The notes: generated from the letters alone by a model not told the origin. Shown: positions 1 to 9,959, numbered from the stretch's first letter. The stretch: DNA of 64,000 nucleotides from Isoetes taiwanensis (GCA_021234155.1 JAJEKV010000005.1:12889787-12953786); one strand, 5' to 3'. Translations and numbers: made by a program.

Positions 1-193
1 TGTCGTTGTGGGTCTCTTAATTTCTGCAGAACAGCTGGGAACTGAAATGCATTGCAGGGAGGTCTTCTCATTCTGCGTGTTGAAATGGACCATGGTTTTT
101 TTAGCGTCCGCGCTGTAAAAACCTATATGAAAATGCTCGAAACAACTCACTAAGCGTGGACCACCACCATGACCCTTGACGTTTGTTTTAAGC
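1..193 (-). CDS. Gene A exon 6 (partial): methyltransferase-like, continues off the window
   Basis: A TTGGCAG acceptor opens this exon at 193. Joining it to the previous exon restores VW-LK, followed by GGGPRLVSCFEHFHIGFYS and an open frame to base 1. The pattern W-x-K, then a charged loop, then E-x(2)-h-I-G is what follows the catalytic motif in N4/N6 methyltransferases. The AdoMet-binding motif is not yet reached. Confidence 0.6.
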
Positions 194-3126
194 CTGCCAA
201 GCAATACAGCAATTAAAAATTAGTAGAAAGAAAACAAGGAAAATAAGTTAGCCCAGTAGTGTGGCGGTATAAACTTATACCACGGTTGCCTTGCTGTATA
301 AATTTATACCACGGCGGCAAGCCATATAAATTTATACAGACATTGCCTTGCTGTATAAATTTATACCACGGTTGTTCCAGCCTTTAAAATTTAAACCTCA
401 AGACAGATGTGGTATAAATTTATACCGTGGAGTTACCGTAAAAAAAAAGCGTTAAATGTAAAGCTTACCAAACGCAGTTTTCGAAGCCGACGTTACAGAC
501 CGCTCCCATAGGTTTAAGCACCGACATCGTCTGCAGGTCGGAATGAAAAATGATGACCCTCCAGTTTTCAGATGTCGTGACTTCTTTTAGGCCATCCAAG
601 AAAGAACGGACTTGCACGTGAGTGAAAGCCTCCTCGTCAAAAGCGCTATCCTTAATTTTGAAGCTATAAGGAATATCTGCAATGCATAATGTAATATTTT
701 GCTTGTCTAAAAGAGTCCCCAGCCTCGTGCAATCACCCTGAACAACCCTGTACTGGACGTCCTGACCAAATCTAGTAAATCTCTCATAAGTAGTGTCAAA
801 ACTGGAAGTGGCGACCTCTTTATCCTGTTCAATTGCCTTAAGCCTATGCCTCTCCTCCTTGGCCCTACGAACCAGGTTTAGAAATCCAGTTGGTAGCCCC
901 TTCTTCTTGTTCTGTAAGAATAATGTGAGACAAAGGCACAAACACAGAACATATTTTCTGCAAAACTACCCAGCCACTGAAGTTAACAGCGTGCTCTCTG
1001 ATGATACTATCTGTGGTGCAACTTGGGAAAGCTTGCACTCCTCCCAGTCCTCTAGGTTTAGCTGCTTCATTAACTCAGCCTGGCAGGTGACAATGTCTTT
1101 CTGACTGCAAAGGGAAAAATATTGTAAGACAAAAAAAGGTAGAAAAAAACACGGCATAGCAAGTGAGGCTTACGTCTTAGCTTCCTTGGCCATCTCGTCT
1201 AATGTGAATTCTTTGGCAACTACTTTTTCCAATAGGCGAACAAATATTTCTTTGCTTTTGAGATCCTGTAACTGCGTCCAGGGTACAATGCTCATATTTT
1301 TTTGTTTTGATTCACCACCTTTTTTTGGTTTCTTTCCTGCGGTGCTAGCTTGTTCTTTAAGCTCACCATCTTCGAACATACAAAAAATTCTCTCTTGAAG
1401 ATCCCACACCTGTAAATGGTCAAACGAAGTTTAGTGTTGAATGGCGTAAGAGAATGGGCACGACGACTAAGCACTGTATAAATTTATACCTTGCCCGGTC
1501 GCGGTATAAATTTATACCGTTCCTGGTCGCGGTATAAATTTATACCGTGCCCGGTCGCGGTATAAATTTATACCGTTCCTGGTCGCGGTACCGGGCACGG
1601 TATAAATTTATACCGTGCCCGGGCCAGGTATAAATTTATACCGTCACCAGGCTATTACACACTTCTAACCACGCTAAACATACTACAAAAGATTGAATTG
1701 AAGCTTTTACTTACTTGACCATCTCTGAAAGCGAGCTGAAAGTAGTTATCGTATTGTTTGACAGCCACAATGGGTTTCTTATCCGAATCATAACTGAGGC
1801 AGCACTCTGTCACACAGGCTTCTCGAAGCTCTTGAAGCTTGTTCTTTTGTTTTTTGAAGTCGTCTCCATGCACTTGTTTGAAATCCACGTACTCTCGGTG
1901 CATGAAGCGAATCTTGTCTATTAGGCTCATTTTTGGTCTGAAGTTATTGTCGAGATTGTGACTCACGGCACTGACTTTTGCCTCTTCGTCTGTTATGCCC
2001 ACGTAAATATGCGCTTCCACGCTTTTCCACACTTCGTTACGGCTTTCTTCCTTTGACAGTTCTTTTCTTGCCTTGTAACTGTGTGTGCCTCCAAGGACAT
2101 AATATGTGTAATCTTCGAAGTCTGCCTTTTTGTAATCTTTTAATTGGTTGCACTGACTTCTATCAACCATCACAACTAGTGGCGACACATGCGCATGAGG
2201 ATTCCTTCTCATTCTTTGCTTAAGGATAGCCACATGTGCCGCGTACAACTTTCGGACCTGAAGCACTCTGACCCCATCTTCATTTTTTGGTGGCCTCTTA
2301 ATAGTGCTTAATAGTGTCAAAGAAATGGCCTGCTTGAGGAGTTTGGTTTCATTTACGTGCTTTAGAATGGCACTTGACTTGTCTGAGGGCCGCACAACAA
2401 TATCAGCTCCAGGAGCTTTTTGTAGAGCTTCTGCTGACTCATCTATAGTCAAGGTTTTTGTGGTTCTTTTCTTTTTGGTAGGAGGCTGTGTATCTACTAC
2501 CAGGGAATGCTTCCTACCCTTTCCCTTTGGCACCACTGGTTCCTCCTCTTCTTCCTCTTCTCGTTCTGAAGCCTCGTCCCTTTCGACATCTTCTTGAGAA
2601 CGTGGGTATCAGAGACCCTTTACCAATTCTTTTTCTTCATAAAGTATTACTGAGGACAAAATATCCACTATGTCCTGTAAGGCAGGGTAAATTAGAAAGA
2701 TGACGGTATAAATTTATACGTGAAGCCACTAAGACAGACTTACATAGCCATTCTTGTAATTCTCCGCCATGTAATCATGGACGTCTTTAGGTCTGCACAT
2801 GCTTATGCGCAGCATTCTACTGTTCAGAACATAAAAAACTTCACCGCTGTCATGATTACACTTCAGCAAAATCTCATCTTCATTTCCAGTTGCAGTCAGT
2901 GTTATCATTTCCCCGGCGGGGTAATAATCATCTTTGGTAAATTTTCCCCTCTCTGAGTGGTGACACAAATACAGGTATGCCTCTGTGGGTTTGCGCTCTC
3001 TCGCACCCCTGTGCACGTACCACATCTGGTCTGACAATTCATATGTTTGTGGCTCTGGTGGTGCCGCCTTTGATGACTGGCCTCTCTGTGAAATACAGTT
3101 TTTTGCCTCTGTTTTGGACACTTTAA
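1..3126 (-). CDS. Gene A: ParB-like / DNA amino-methyltransferase-like gene, multi-exon, C-terminus beyond window
   Basis: Six exons can be joined with GT-AG borders and matching phase: 3126-2744, 2674-1715, 1409-1174, 1104 to about 975, 911-469 and 193-1, where it leaves the window. In order they encode a beta-rich N-terminal region, an acidic and lysine-rich linker (TKKKRTTK, a likely nuclear signal), a ParB-like domain, a charged helical region, and a methyltransferase-like domain with IADIPYSF as motif IV. No ATG was found for the first exon (it opens in frame at a GTG), so a 5' exon may be missing. One in-frame TGA lies at 2609-2611. Otherwise the frame is open. ParB-methylase proteins are known from prophages and bacteria; a plant version with introns is unusual. 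Function (DNA binding, methylation) is inferred. The 3126 start and the border near 975 are the least certain. Confidence 0.7.
265..426. repeat. AT-palindrome cluster A1 (intron 5 of gene A)
   Basis: Copies of TATAAATTTATA with GG/CC shoulders lie at 266-281 (one C mismatch), 294-310, 323-337, 352-367, 381-397 (degenerate) and 411-426 (perfect GGTATAAATTTATACC). Three are followed by CACGG. They all lie within the 468-194 intron. The spacers differ in sequence. Confidence 0.9.
469..911 (-). CDS. Gene A exon 5: methyltransferase-like motif IV exon
   Basis: The exon runs from a TCTTACAG acceptor to TG|GTAAGC. The core reads VQYRVVQGDC, a leucine-rich helix, then NITLCIADIPYSF. This is the arrangement of N4/N6 amino-methyltransferases, where a GDC segment precedes the D-x-P-Y catalytic motif; here it is DIPY rather than DPPY or SPPY. 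A strand VIIFHSD follows. The exon ends NCVW, and the codon for W is completed by the next exon, which supports the splice. In these permuted (beta-class) enzymes the AdoMet motif FxGxG lies C-terminal to motif IV, so it would fall outside the window. Confidence 0.65.
1475..1643. repeat. AT-palindrome cluster A2: iteron-like array in the intron after the ParB exon
   Basis: Six copies of GGTATAAATTTATACC start near 1475, 1503, 1531, 1559, 1599 and 1628. The first four are exactly 28 bp apart. The 12-bp spacers alternate between two GC-rich types (GTTCCTGGTCGC and GTGCCCGGTCGC). The array fills intron 1714-1410, which corresponds in position to the gene B intron that holds the 55,377-55,682 array. 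Confidence 0.92.
1715..2674 (-). CDS. Gene A exon 2: linker plus ParB-like domain
   Basis: The exon opens after a TTACAG acceptor and ends at CAA|GTAAGT. It carries a Glu-rich stretch, a KKKR basic patch and then a ParB/sulfiredoxin-like fold: a helix (RKLYAAHVAILKQRM), the strand and turn YYVLGGTHSYKARKEL and further helices. GGTHSYKA sits where ParB-family proteins have the DG-x-HR / GERR box. Gene B has IIDGQHSVEAQKAL at the same place, and RRYDPAHAMEIV matches the helix before it. This exon also holds the in-frame TGA at 2609-2611, upstream of the domain. Canonical ParB binds palindromic parS and hydrolyses CTP; whether either activity remains cannot be seen here. Confidence 0.65.
2704..2721. 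repeat. AT-palindrome copy A3 inside a 69-bp intron
   Basis: A single CGGTATAAATTTATACG copy lies in the 2743-2675 intron of gene A. It takes up about a quarter of that intron. Confidence 0.85.
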
Positions 3127-3291
3127 CTGTACAAAAACTAGCTTAAAGGACCTAAAATGCACGCTATTTTAACCCTTTATTTGTGTCATTTGACCTTTAA
3201 AACTCAACATTAATGCTCAACTACAAAGGTTCAGGAAATTTTTTTAGACACTCGACACTTTACGAGAATAGAAGCCACAAACGTTGTCTTC

Positions 3292-3581
3292 CGTATAAAT
3301 TTATACCGAAAGTGTTGCGGAGCGGTATAAATTTATCGCCGAAGAGCAAAGCGGTATAAATTTATACCATTCGAGAACACTTTCGGCGGTATAAATTTAT
3401 ACGCCTCGGCCTGGCGGTATAAATTTATACCGTTCTCTAACGCTTTTTGAGCGGTATAATTTATACGCTTCGTCTTCGGCGTATAAATTTATACCGCGAA
3501 AGTGTCCTCGCGAATAGATAAATTTATACCGCTAGCTCGGCGTATAAATTTATACCGTTCAACACTTTCGATATAAATTTT
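3292..3581. repeat. AT-palindrome cluster A4 (ten copies, gene A side)
   Basis: Ten perfect or slightly damaged copies start near 3292, 3323, 3353, 3388, 3416, 3453, 3480, 3516, 3541 and 3570. Steps are 25-37 bp. Spacers contain GAAAGTGTT in the left half and its complement AACACTTTC in the right half, so the whole cluster also has a looser dyad centred near 3440. Confidence 0.9.
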
Positions 3582-3862
3582 ATGGGGAAGACCCTTAGAC
3601 TCACCAGATTAAAAGAGGCGAGAAACTAGAATAGTACCGGAATTGAGACTTATGTGGCCATGGTCGGTATGGATTCGCTTATAGCTGCCGTGGAGAAGCA
3701 ATTTGGAGGGTATATAAGGCGCAGCTTTCGGCCTTCGACTCCTAGCGGATTATGTAGAAAATAGAGTGACCAAGCCCACGGGCTTAAGTACCTCTGCTAA
3801 GTGCCGTTTTAGGTATAGCGTTTCTCCATAAAGTTTCCAATACAAGTGTTCGTGAGTTTTTA

Positions 3863-4032
3863 GGTATAAATTTATACCGTTTACGTTCTATGTTGCCCTC
3901 CTCAGGTATAAATTTATACCATCTCCGTATAAATTTATACAACCGGCTTCAAGTTTGCCTTCTTTGTATAAATTTATACCATCCCCGTGTAAACTTTTAC
4001 CGATGCGCTCTTACGTGGTATAAATTTATACG
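3863..4032. repeat. AT-palindrome cluster A5 (upstream of the DUF7869-like gene)
   Basis: Copies lie at 3863-3878, 3905-3920, 3926-3940, 3965-3980, 3987-4001 (decayed to TGTAAACTTTTAC) and 4018-4032. The last ends about 20 bp before the ATG at 4054. Confidence 0.9.
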
Positions 4033-4053
4033 ATTGTGGCTTAACTTTTCGAG

Positions 4054-5765
4054 TATGGCTCGAGAAAAAAGAAGCTGCAGAGCCTCCAACTCCCGATTCG
4101 CGGGCTTCCTCCCTGCAATGACATTCACACCTCCTCAACCGACACCGGGAAGTAGCCTCGAAAATTACGCCTCCGATATTCAAACCCCATTTCTGTTGAG
4201 TTTACTCCACGACCACCTCGGCTTCCACCACCGGTTCAATTTACTCCACCACACCACGCTCACGAGCGTCGTTTGCCCCCACCAATGCGTTTTACTCCAC
4301 CCACAGGGCTAGAGAGGTCGGACTACCTCCTCCACTTCATTTTAGTACGCCGCCCATAGTCCCACCGTAGGCTAAATCCCCAAGGCAAATCCGCCAACTC
4401 CATCCATTTTCGCTAAATGGTACTACGACAAGTGGGAGGCATCGGCCCTTGAAACTCACGTGTTCTCACGACGCTTCCGGGAGCTGGTCAACCACGCCAC
4501 CAACCTCGATTACTTTTTCCCGGAGAGAGGGAAAGCACCTCCCCAGGACTTGCCCACACCAAACCTCTCGGCATCTACAAGTACACCTCATGTTGATCTC
4601 GGACGAAGAAACACCTCATGTTGATCTCGGGGCGAGGACCTACCAAAGCCACAAGACTCCATGTTGAATTCAAAGCCCCGCAAGTAAGAATCTTAAGCGT
4701 AACTTACACAAGAAAGCATGTACACTCATGGGATGAGGCTCACTTGAGGGCAACACATACAAAGCATTGTTGTTCTCAACGTTGTTTGCTTAAGATTGGA
4801 CTAAAGGAATTGAGGTTGATTCGTGATAGTTCTGATTCAATGACTCGCTAGACCAAAGGGGCTACTTAGCCTTCAATATTAGGCGGATTATGGTGAGAAG
4901 TTTACTTACACGGTGGTGGCCACCCGTCTGTCAAATGGCCTTCAAATTGATTCATGCTTTAGGCGGCAGGCGACTTGACCCTTTGAAGAAAAGGCTTCAC
5001 AAGAATCCGGGCATTAATGACTCGCCATTGCGGAGGCATATCCGAATTCATGCCCTTCAATGTGTTTCACGGATGGAAGGTTTCTTTAAGGAGTCTTGCG
5101 AGAAACTCCCTAATGACCCCATGTACCACTTGAGTGACAACTTCACTAAACGTGAAGTCTACGATAATTATAAGGACATGTGTGTTGATTTGGAGAACGC
5201 CATGTTCCGCTACTCTTACTTCACTGTGCTCTGGAAAAAAGAGTTTTCTCGCGTGTCCATTCCGAGAAAGCACCGGATGTCTGTTTGTGCTACATGCTCT
5301 GAATTAAAAGCTCAGAGACAAAATGCAAGGACACTTCACACTAAAAGTAAGCTTCGAGGACGTGTTCTTGCCTAGTTCTACTTAAAAGTAGGTTCTTTCC
5401 TAAACATGTGTTTCATTTCAGATGCATTGAAAGAGAAACTGAATAAGCACAGAGAACAACAATCCTTATAAAGGAGAAAATTGACAAAACATAGAAAGAA
5501 AGCACTGGAGCAACCACTCAACTACATATCGGTTGTTATTGATGGAATGGACCAGAAGAAGACCACCCTACCACATTTTGTCAATGTGCCTAAGGATGCT
5601 GCTGAAGAAGATTTCATACACCTGCATGCGTTCGAAATTGGAGGGGTGCCAACCTTAAAAATCTGGTTAACCAAAGAAAAATCCTTACTTTTTAAATTTG
5701 GTCGGAACCTAGTTCCTCCAAAAAAAAAAATGGAGGCAAATGTTCTTTATATGGTAGAGGGATAG
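4054..5765 (+). pseudogene. DUF7869-like transposon protein gene, broken
   Basis: An ATG at 4054 is followed by a proline-rich segment with repeated FTPP (about 4190-4310), then KWYYDKWEASALE (about 4420-4610). A Cys pair CCSQRC lies near 4767, followed by a helical region (4890-5347) with CATCSELK. A TTTCATTTCAG acceptor leads to a block with VVIDGMDQKKTTLPHF (5540-5585). D-G-M-D-Q is the hallmark I associate with DUF7869, an RNase-H-like domain of transposon proteins. The frame changes several times, and one in-frame TAA lies just upstream of 5481. Coding stops at 5765 next to A- and T-rich DNA. The minus-strand gene at 48.35-49.4 kb belongs to the same family. Family naming is from memory of the motif. 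Confidence 0.6.
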
Positions 5766-6865
5766 GGAAAAATCCGGTGTCACGTGGGAGGAGGCGGAAT
5801 TTTTTTTTTTAAATGGTACCTAGACAATAGACATATAACACGAATGTAAATTTTATGGGTTTTTTTTTTTTTTTTAAGCATTTTCGAATTCGTTTTTTAG
5901 GTTTTGCTTTGCCTGCATTCATTCTTGGCGGCCAAGGCGTCCAACCCTATTGAAGAACTGAGCCAGAGCTAATCGAAACAAGGAGCTGGCCGGCAGATTT
6001 TATGATGGCAGGGCCAGCAGGGGCGATTGTGCTTTGCTGCTTCTCGTATCTCCTCATATTTCCCTCTTTTTCTTTGGTTCTAGATAGGGGCTACTATGGA
6101 GCTCCTCCAGGATCAAAGACAAAGAGGAAAATATCAGGAAACAAAGAGAATGGGCGCCTTTTCATGCTATTTCGGCCTCTTGCAATAGCTATTATCCTTA
6201 ATCAACTTCCTTTCCTCTTTTACAGAGGTAATACAATTTGTCTTTCATGTAACAGCTTTATGACTCTTATGATATCATATGAATATGATCTGTGAACTGA
6301 TTTTTATGATTGTGAAGTGAAAAATGGTATTTGTTTTTGCAGAAAAACTCCTTTACAAGTTACAGCAGTTTGCCTTCCATCCAGCACTTAGTGCCTTAGT
6401 TCAATCCATTCAGTTCGAGCTACATTTAATTACAAGGTGGTTCTTCTCAGGTCATATCTAAAGAGATTGTGTTGTACATATTGGACGTCTTCCTTTTCTG
6501 CTCGATTTGATAACAGTAAAAATGATTATGCCATTAAATAATAAATCATGGATGCAGAAGGAAAGAAGAAGAGTGGTTATTGGTTTGCGATAGGCTTGGT
6601 TCTGTAGCTGCACTAAGGTATTTATTTTTCCTCTATTTGTAACTCATATGAGGGGCTGGGATGTCCAAATCTCTTTCTGCCGTGTACATGGATTATGGAT
6701 ATTGAAGTAAAAAAGAGTTGGATGCTTGAATGAGAATAATTAGAACTATAATATTGTTTCTGCTGTGTAAACATTAACTCTTAAGATGCATCAGCAGTAT
6801 TTTCCATGTGGTTAAATGTAAGGTTGAATGTAAAGGAAGGCTCAAATTTGGTATGCTGAATCATC
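5766..6865. other. AT-rich intergenic stretch, no gene recognised
   Basis: Contains T runs at about 5801 and 5860. An open frame at 6002-6295 has no recognisable domain. I see nothing else that can be supported. Confidence 0.5.
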
Positions 6866-7460
6866 ATGTGGCATTGCAGATTGCATTGTAAATTCTTGTT
6901 AGTCATGAAGAAAGAGACAAGGAAGAGAAAAACCACAGGCCTTCTTGGCCCAAATATCTTAGATATGTTCAAGAAGATGAAGGAAAAAGATGGTGAAGGA
7001 AATTCTAAACCCGATGAAGATGCAAGTGAGGGTGAGGATAATGGCAATGAAAAACTTGTGTTTCAGTACAAATGGTTGAAGACGTGGTTATGGATGCGGT
7101 ATGATAAGGAGAAGGATGCAATATTTTGCAAAACATGTGAAGCTTTTGCCATTTCAAGTACTCTTTAGCTAGCTAAAGTTATCTTATCATTATGATGTTC
7201 TTAGTTCTCTTGGTGTATAAATATATTACTAGTTACTAGATGGATAATAGATCTCTTACTTGCAGCAAGTGGGCCTTTTACGCGTGGAGGAAGTAGAAAT
7301 TTTAAGACATCGAGTTTTTATGATCATGCAGCCTCAAAAACTCGTGTTGCAGCAGAGGAAAAGAAAGCAAATGCCGAGAAGGTAAAAATGCCAATCATAG
7401 AAGGAGTGCAAAAAATGCAATCTAGTGTAGAAGGAGCTGTGCTAAATATGTTTAGAGCGG
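6866..7460 (+). pseudogene. TTF-type zinc-finger / hAT transposase N-terminal relic
   Basis: The frame ending at 7168 has a KKETRKRK basic patch, an acidic linker and then KWLKTWLWMRYD, IFCKTCEAF. A second exon after an intron (from about 7266) reads GPFTRGGSRNF, SSFYDHAASKTR. W-W-Y then C-x2-C then F-x-G-x-x-N-F then H-x(3)-S is the TTF/ZNF862-like finger found at the N-terminus of many hAT transposases. No catalytic domain follows, so this is a fragment. Confidence 0.5.
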
Positions 7461-7685
7461 CTTATACAGTAGGTGTGATGCAGGGGAAGCGGCGGCGCTG
7501 TAGGTCAGGATTTCTGGAAGAAGAAAGCACAGTGCAGTGCAGGGGAAGCGGCGCCGCTCCTGAATTCTGCATTATAATTTTGGCAGAATAATGGCATAAT
7601 TTAAAGGTGCCGTTCATTACGTTAAATAAATCCTTCTCTTGCCTCAACACAACAAAAAGTGGTATTTGTGTAGCACACAGAACTC

Positions 7686-8600
7686 CTAATATATACGGAC
7701 TTGCAACCTTGTATATAAAGCGGGAATATAAATTTTATTTTTATCCGTGGGTAGTTCATCTTTGATTGCATAATCTACGTTGGTTCTGGCTCTGGCCTTA
7801 ATAAACTTAACAAATCCTTCTGATCTACTATCTATACAACAAAGATCAGGCACGCCAGAAAGATCCCGTACACTTTGCCTGGCCTCTATTCTTTCAACTT
7901 CAGCAATTGCTTGTTGATGGAAATTTAAGCATCGAGAAGAGTCTCTCATGATATAGGCAATTTCTCCCATACTAAATAACCAAAGGCACTTGGCAATAGG
8001 ATCATCATGCCCCATACTGCAAAGCTCATCTAGTATCCAGTCACTTGCAAATAAAGCTTCCCACAGATCAAAGAGTGCATAAATCTTACCTCGTTTCAGT
8101 CTTCTAGCCTCTGTTTCATCTAATTGCGTTTCGTAGAGCCTGGTTGCGTCATGAATTTGATTTGCTCTACTATAGCAGCTCATTAATGTCCAGACTACCA
8201 GGCACCTGAGACTAGGCGAGTTGGCATGCTCCACTATGTGCTCCAGCCGAGGTGTCATCTTCTTAATGTTTACCATGTCCGCTGATGCCAGATAATAGGT
8301 AGCCCATAAAGCTGCATCTTTCTCTTCTGTATTACATTTTCGGACTAAGCATTGAGAAACCCTTTCTAGAAATTCGCTTTCTTCCTTTTCAGATGCAACT
8401 TGTGTTGGAAATGCGAGCTGCATACTCATAGCACAGCTATCCTTTGCGGAATTTCCAACCACTTCAGCTCTAATCGCCCAAATGGATAAATCCATGAGAT
8501 CGATGTCTCCCATAGCAACTCCATACTGATGGCATATGATGGCCTTATCAAAATTGTCGTCCTCATTTTTCAACAGCTCATACAGAGTTTCTGCATCCAT
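7686..8600 (-). CDS. TPR-like helical repeat protein, 304 aa
   Basis: One uninterrupted frame starts with ATG at 8600. It is all-helical, with A/G/Y spacing typical of tetratricopeptide repeats, for example AKCLWLFSMGEIAYIMRD and RCLNFHQQAIAEVERIE. The latter resembles GDYKRCIELQNKAIPTLEKV in the relic at 22.05 kb, which leads into a CHAT-like domain. It may therefore be the N-terminal TPR part of a TPR-CHAT gene or a stand-alone paralogue. No CHAT domain is seen downstream (below 7686). No signal peptide or membrane segment is visible. Confidence 0.55.
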   Translation of the reverse strand: MDAETLYELLKNEDDNFDKAIICHQYGVAMGDIDLMDLSIWAIRAEVVGNSAKDSCAMSMQLAFPTQVASEKEESEFLERVSQCLVRKCNTEEKDAALWATYYLASADMVNIKKMTPRLEHIVEHANSPSLRCLVVWTLMSCYSRANQIHDATRLYETQLDETEARRLKRGKIYALFDLWEALFASDWILDELCSMGHDDPIAKCLWLFSMGEIAYIMRDSSRCLNFHQQAIAEVERIEARQSVRDLSGVPDLCCIDSRSEGFVKFIKARARTNVDYAIKDELPTDKNKIYIPALYTRLQVRIY

Positions 8601-8729
8601 TACTTAACTCAGATTAGAAAAAAAAAACTTCTTCTTCAATAGAATTGCCAACAAGATGAACTGCCGAGAATGAACTATTAACAAACATATTTTCACTCTT
8701 TGGCCTTGAAATTGTCAACAAAAGTATAG

Positions 8730-8855
8730 GTGAAACCGTGTGTGCGCTACTTATCTAAGATGGGCCATCCCATATTAATACCTACGTTCTACGTGAAACC
8801 GTGTGTGCGATACTTATCTAAGATGGGCCATCCCATATTAATACCTACGTTCTAC
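8730..8855. repeat. Two-copy 63-bp tandem repeat
   Basis: The unit beginning GTGAAACCGTGTGTGCG occurs at 8730 and 8793, nearly identical throughout, with one C/A difference. It lies upstream of the TPR-like gene. Confidence 0.9.
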
Positions 8856-8939
8856 ACCAATGGCGCTTCATTTATGCTAAGGTGGTTGGATAGTTACGCA
8901 ACGTGATGAGAGACTTAGCTATAAATTGGAAGGATTGAA

Positions 8940-9164
8940 GGCTGCAGAGGTTTGGGAATTCCTACAAGAATTCGCGCACTCTATGATCTTAGGCAAGAAT
9001 ACGAGGCATTAGCAATGTTTAAAGAGGCACAACAAACACAACAAGAACTTGGAAGAATTCCCACTAATCTTGCTAAGGGACTTAGGATGCATTCGCACTC
9101 GCCGTTAAGTCAAGTTAAGTTAAAAAAAAAAATAACTAGCAAAAAGGCACGCCAGAGACCATAG
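8940..9164 (+). pseudogene. Short TPR-like fragment
   Basis: The frame LYDLRQEYEALAMFKEAQQT looks like one TPR helix pair and ends in a lysine-rich tail encoded by an A run. It faces away from the TPR gene at 7.7-8.6 kb and may be a displaced piece of the same family. Confidence 0.3.
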
Positions 9165-9774
9165 AAAATAAAGGCGCATGAAAATTAGGGCAAGGTATTT
9201 GAATAGGAAAGAGTAATTGAATTATGTTTGTATGGTTTGGTGTTTGAAAGCTAAAGAGGATTGAAAATATAGCTAGCCCAGCATGATTGTGTAATTTATT
9301 GGTAAATAGTGATGCATTGCTTTCCAATTACTACATGTAGAAATGCTTCTGATTTAAAAAGGCAAGATACATATACATCTACAAGGCAGGATATTGTCTT
9401 TATTAAATTTGGATACAAACATGGGTACGGTCCAAAATCTTCAATTATGAACCTACAAGAAATCCTTGGGTCCTATATATGGTTTATTGCATGAATAAGA
9501 TGAAGATGGTTGAGAGATATTGTAGGGTTTATAGTTGGTATGGATGGGTTTAATCATATCGCAGGGTATGTAGTTGGTCTAGATGGACAAAAGCTCCAGA
9601 ACTTGGAGCATGTAGCTACACACAAATATATCCATTTGCTACAACATTAGTTTGAAGCCCAGGATTCAATTAAATTTGTAGTCTCTACATACTGATATAG
9701 ATGTAAAAATTGGAAATCTCAAGTATGTAAAAAATTGGGTATGAAAATAAACAAAAGTATATGCATGTCAATTA

Positions 9775-9852
9775 GGGGTGATAGCTCAGTGGACGAGCGG
9801 TTGCGTGCATGCCCAGATGCAAGAGGTGTGGGGATCGGAAGCTCACAACCCC
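9775..9852 (+). repeat. tRNA-derived SINE-like head
   Basis: GGGGTGATAGCTCAGTGG contains a good pol III box A. GGATCGGAAGC about 50 bp later resembles box B, and the segment ends CAACCCC, which pairs with the 5' GGGGT. The anticodon and T arms do not fold into a full cloverleaf, so this is called a SINE-type remnant rather than a tRNA gene. Confidence 0.5.
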
Positions 9853-9875
9853 AACTAGCTTTTGTTATCTTTCTA

Positions 9876-9944
9876 ATATTTTCCTTTAAAGGGTGCAATT
9901 CCATTTTGTTATGGTTCTTATATTTTCCTTTAAAGGGTGCAATT
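9876..9944 (+). repeat. 25-bp direct repeat behind the SINE-like head
   Basis: The segment starting ATATTTTCCTTTAAAGGG is present at 9876-9900 and again at 9920-9944 (44-bp period). It may belong to the body of the SINE. Confidence 0.8.
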
Positions 9945-9959
9945 GCAAATCATTATTTA

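Larger units (their letters stand above)
3127..4053. promoter_or_regulatory. Divergent intergenic region between gene A and the DUF7869-like gene
   Basis: About 0.93 kb separates the first recognised exon of gene A from the plus-strand gene. It contains two palindrome clusters (3292-3581 and 3863-4032) around a 280-bp unique core. The core includes GGGTATATAAGGCGC (about 3708-3722), a good plus-strand TATA box. A 34-codon ATG frame at 3660 overlaps the TATA box and is probably not coding. Shared bidirectional control of the two genes is inferred from the layout. Confidence 0.55.

Noticed and set aside
1475..1643. CRISPR-like array of short palindromic repeats with spacers
   Set aside because: Repeats are only 16 bp, spacers are 12 bp and re-used, no cas genes are present, and the DNA is plant nuclear. 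An iteron-like binding array fits better.
3660..3764. 34-codon frame starting MVGMDSLIAAVEKQ
   Set aside because: It overlaps the probable TATA box of the plus-strand gene and has no support.
6002..6295. 97-codon frame with hydrophobic stretches
   Set aside because: No conserved motif, no homology to neighbours; looks fortuitous.
9775..9852. Functional tRNA gene
   Set aside because: Only parts of the acceptor stem, D arm and box A fit. The T arm and anticodon arm do not fold.
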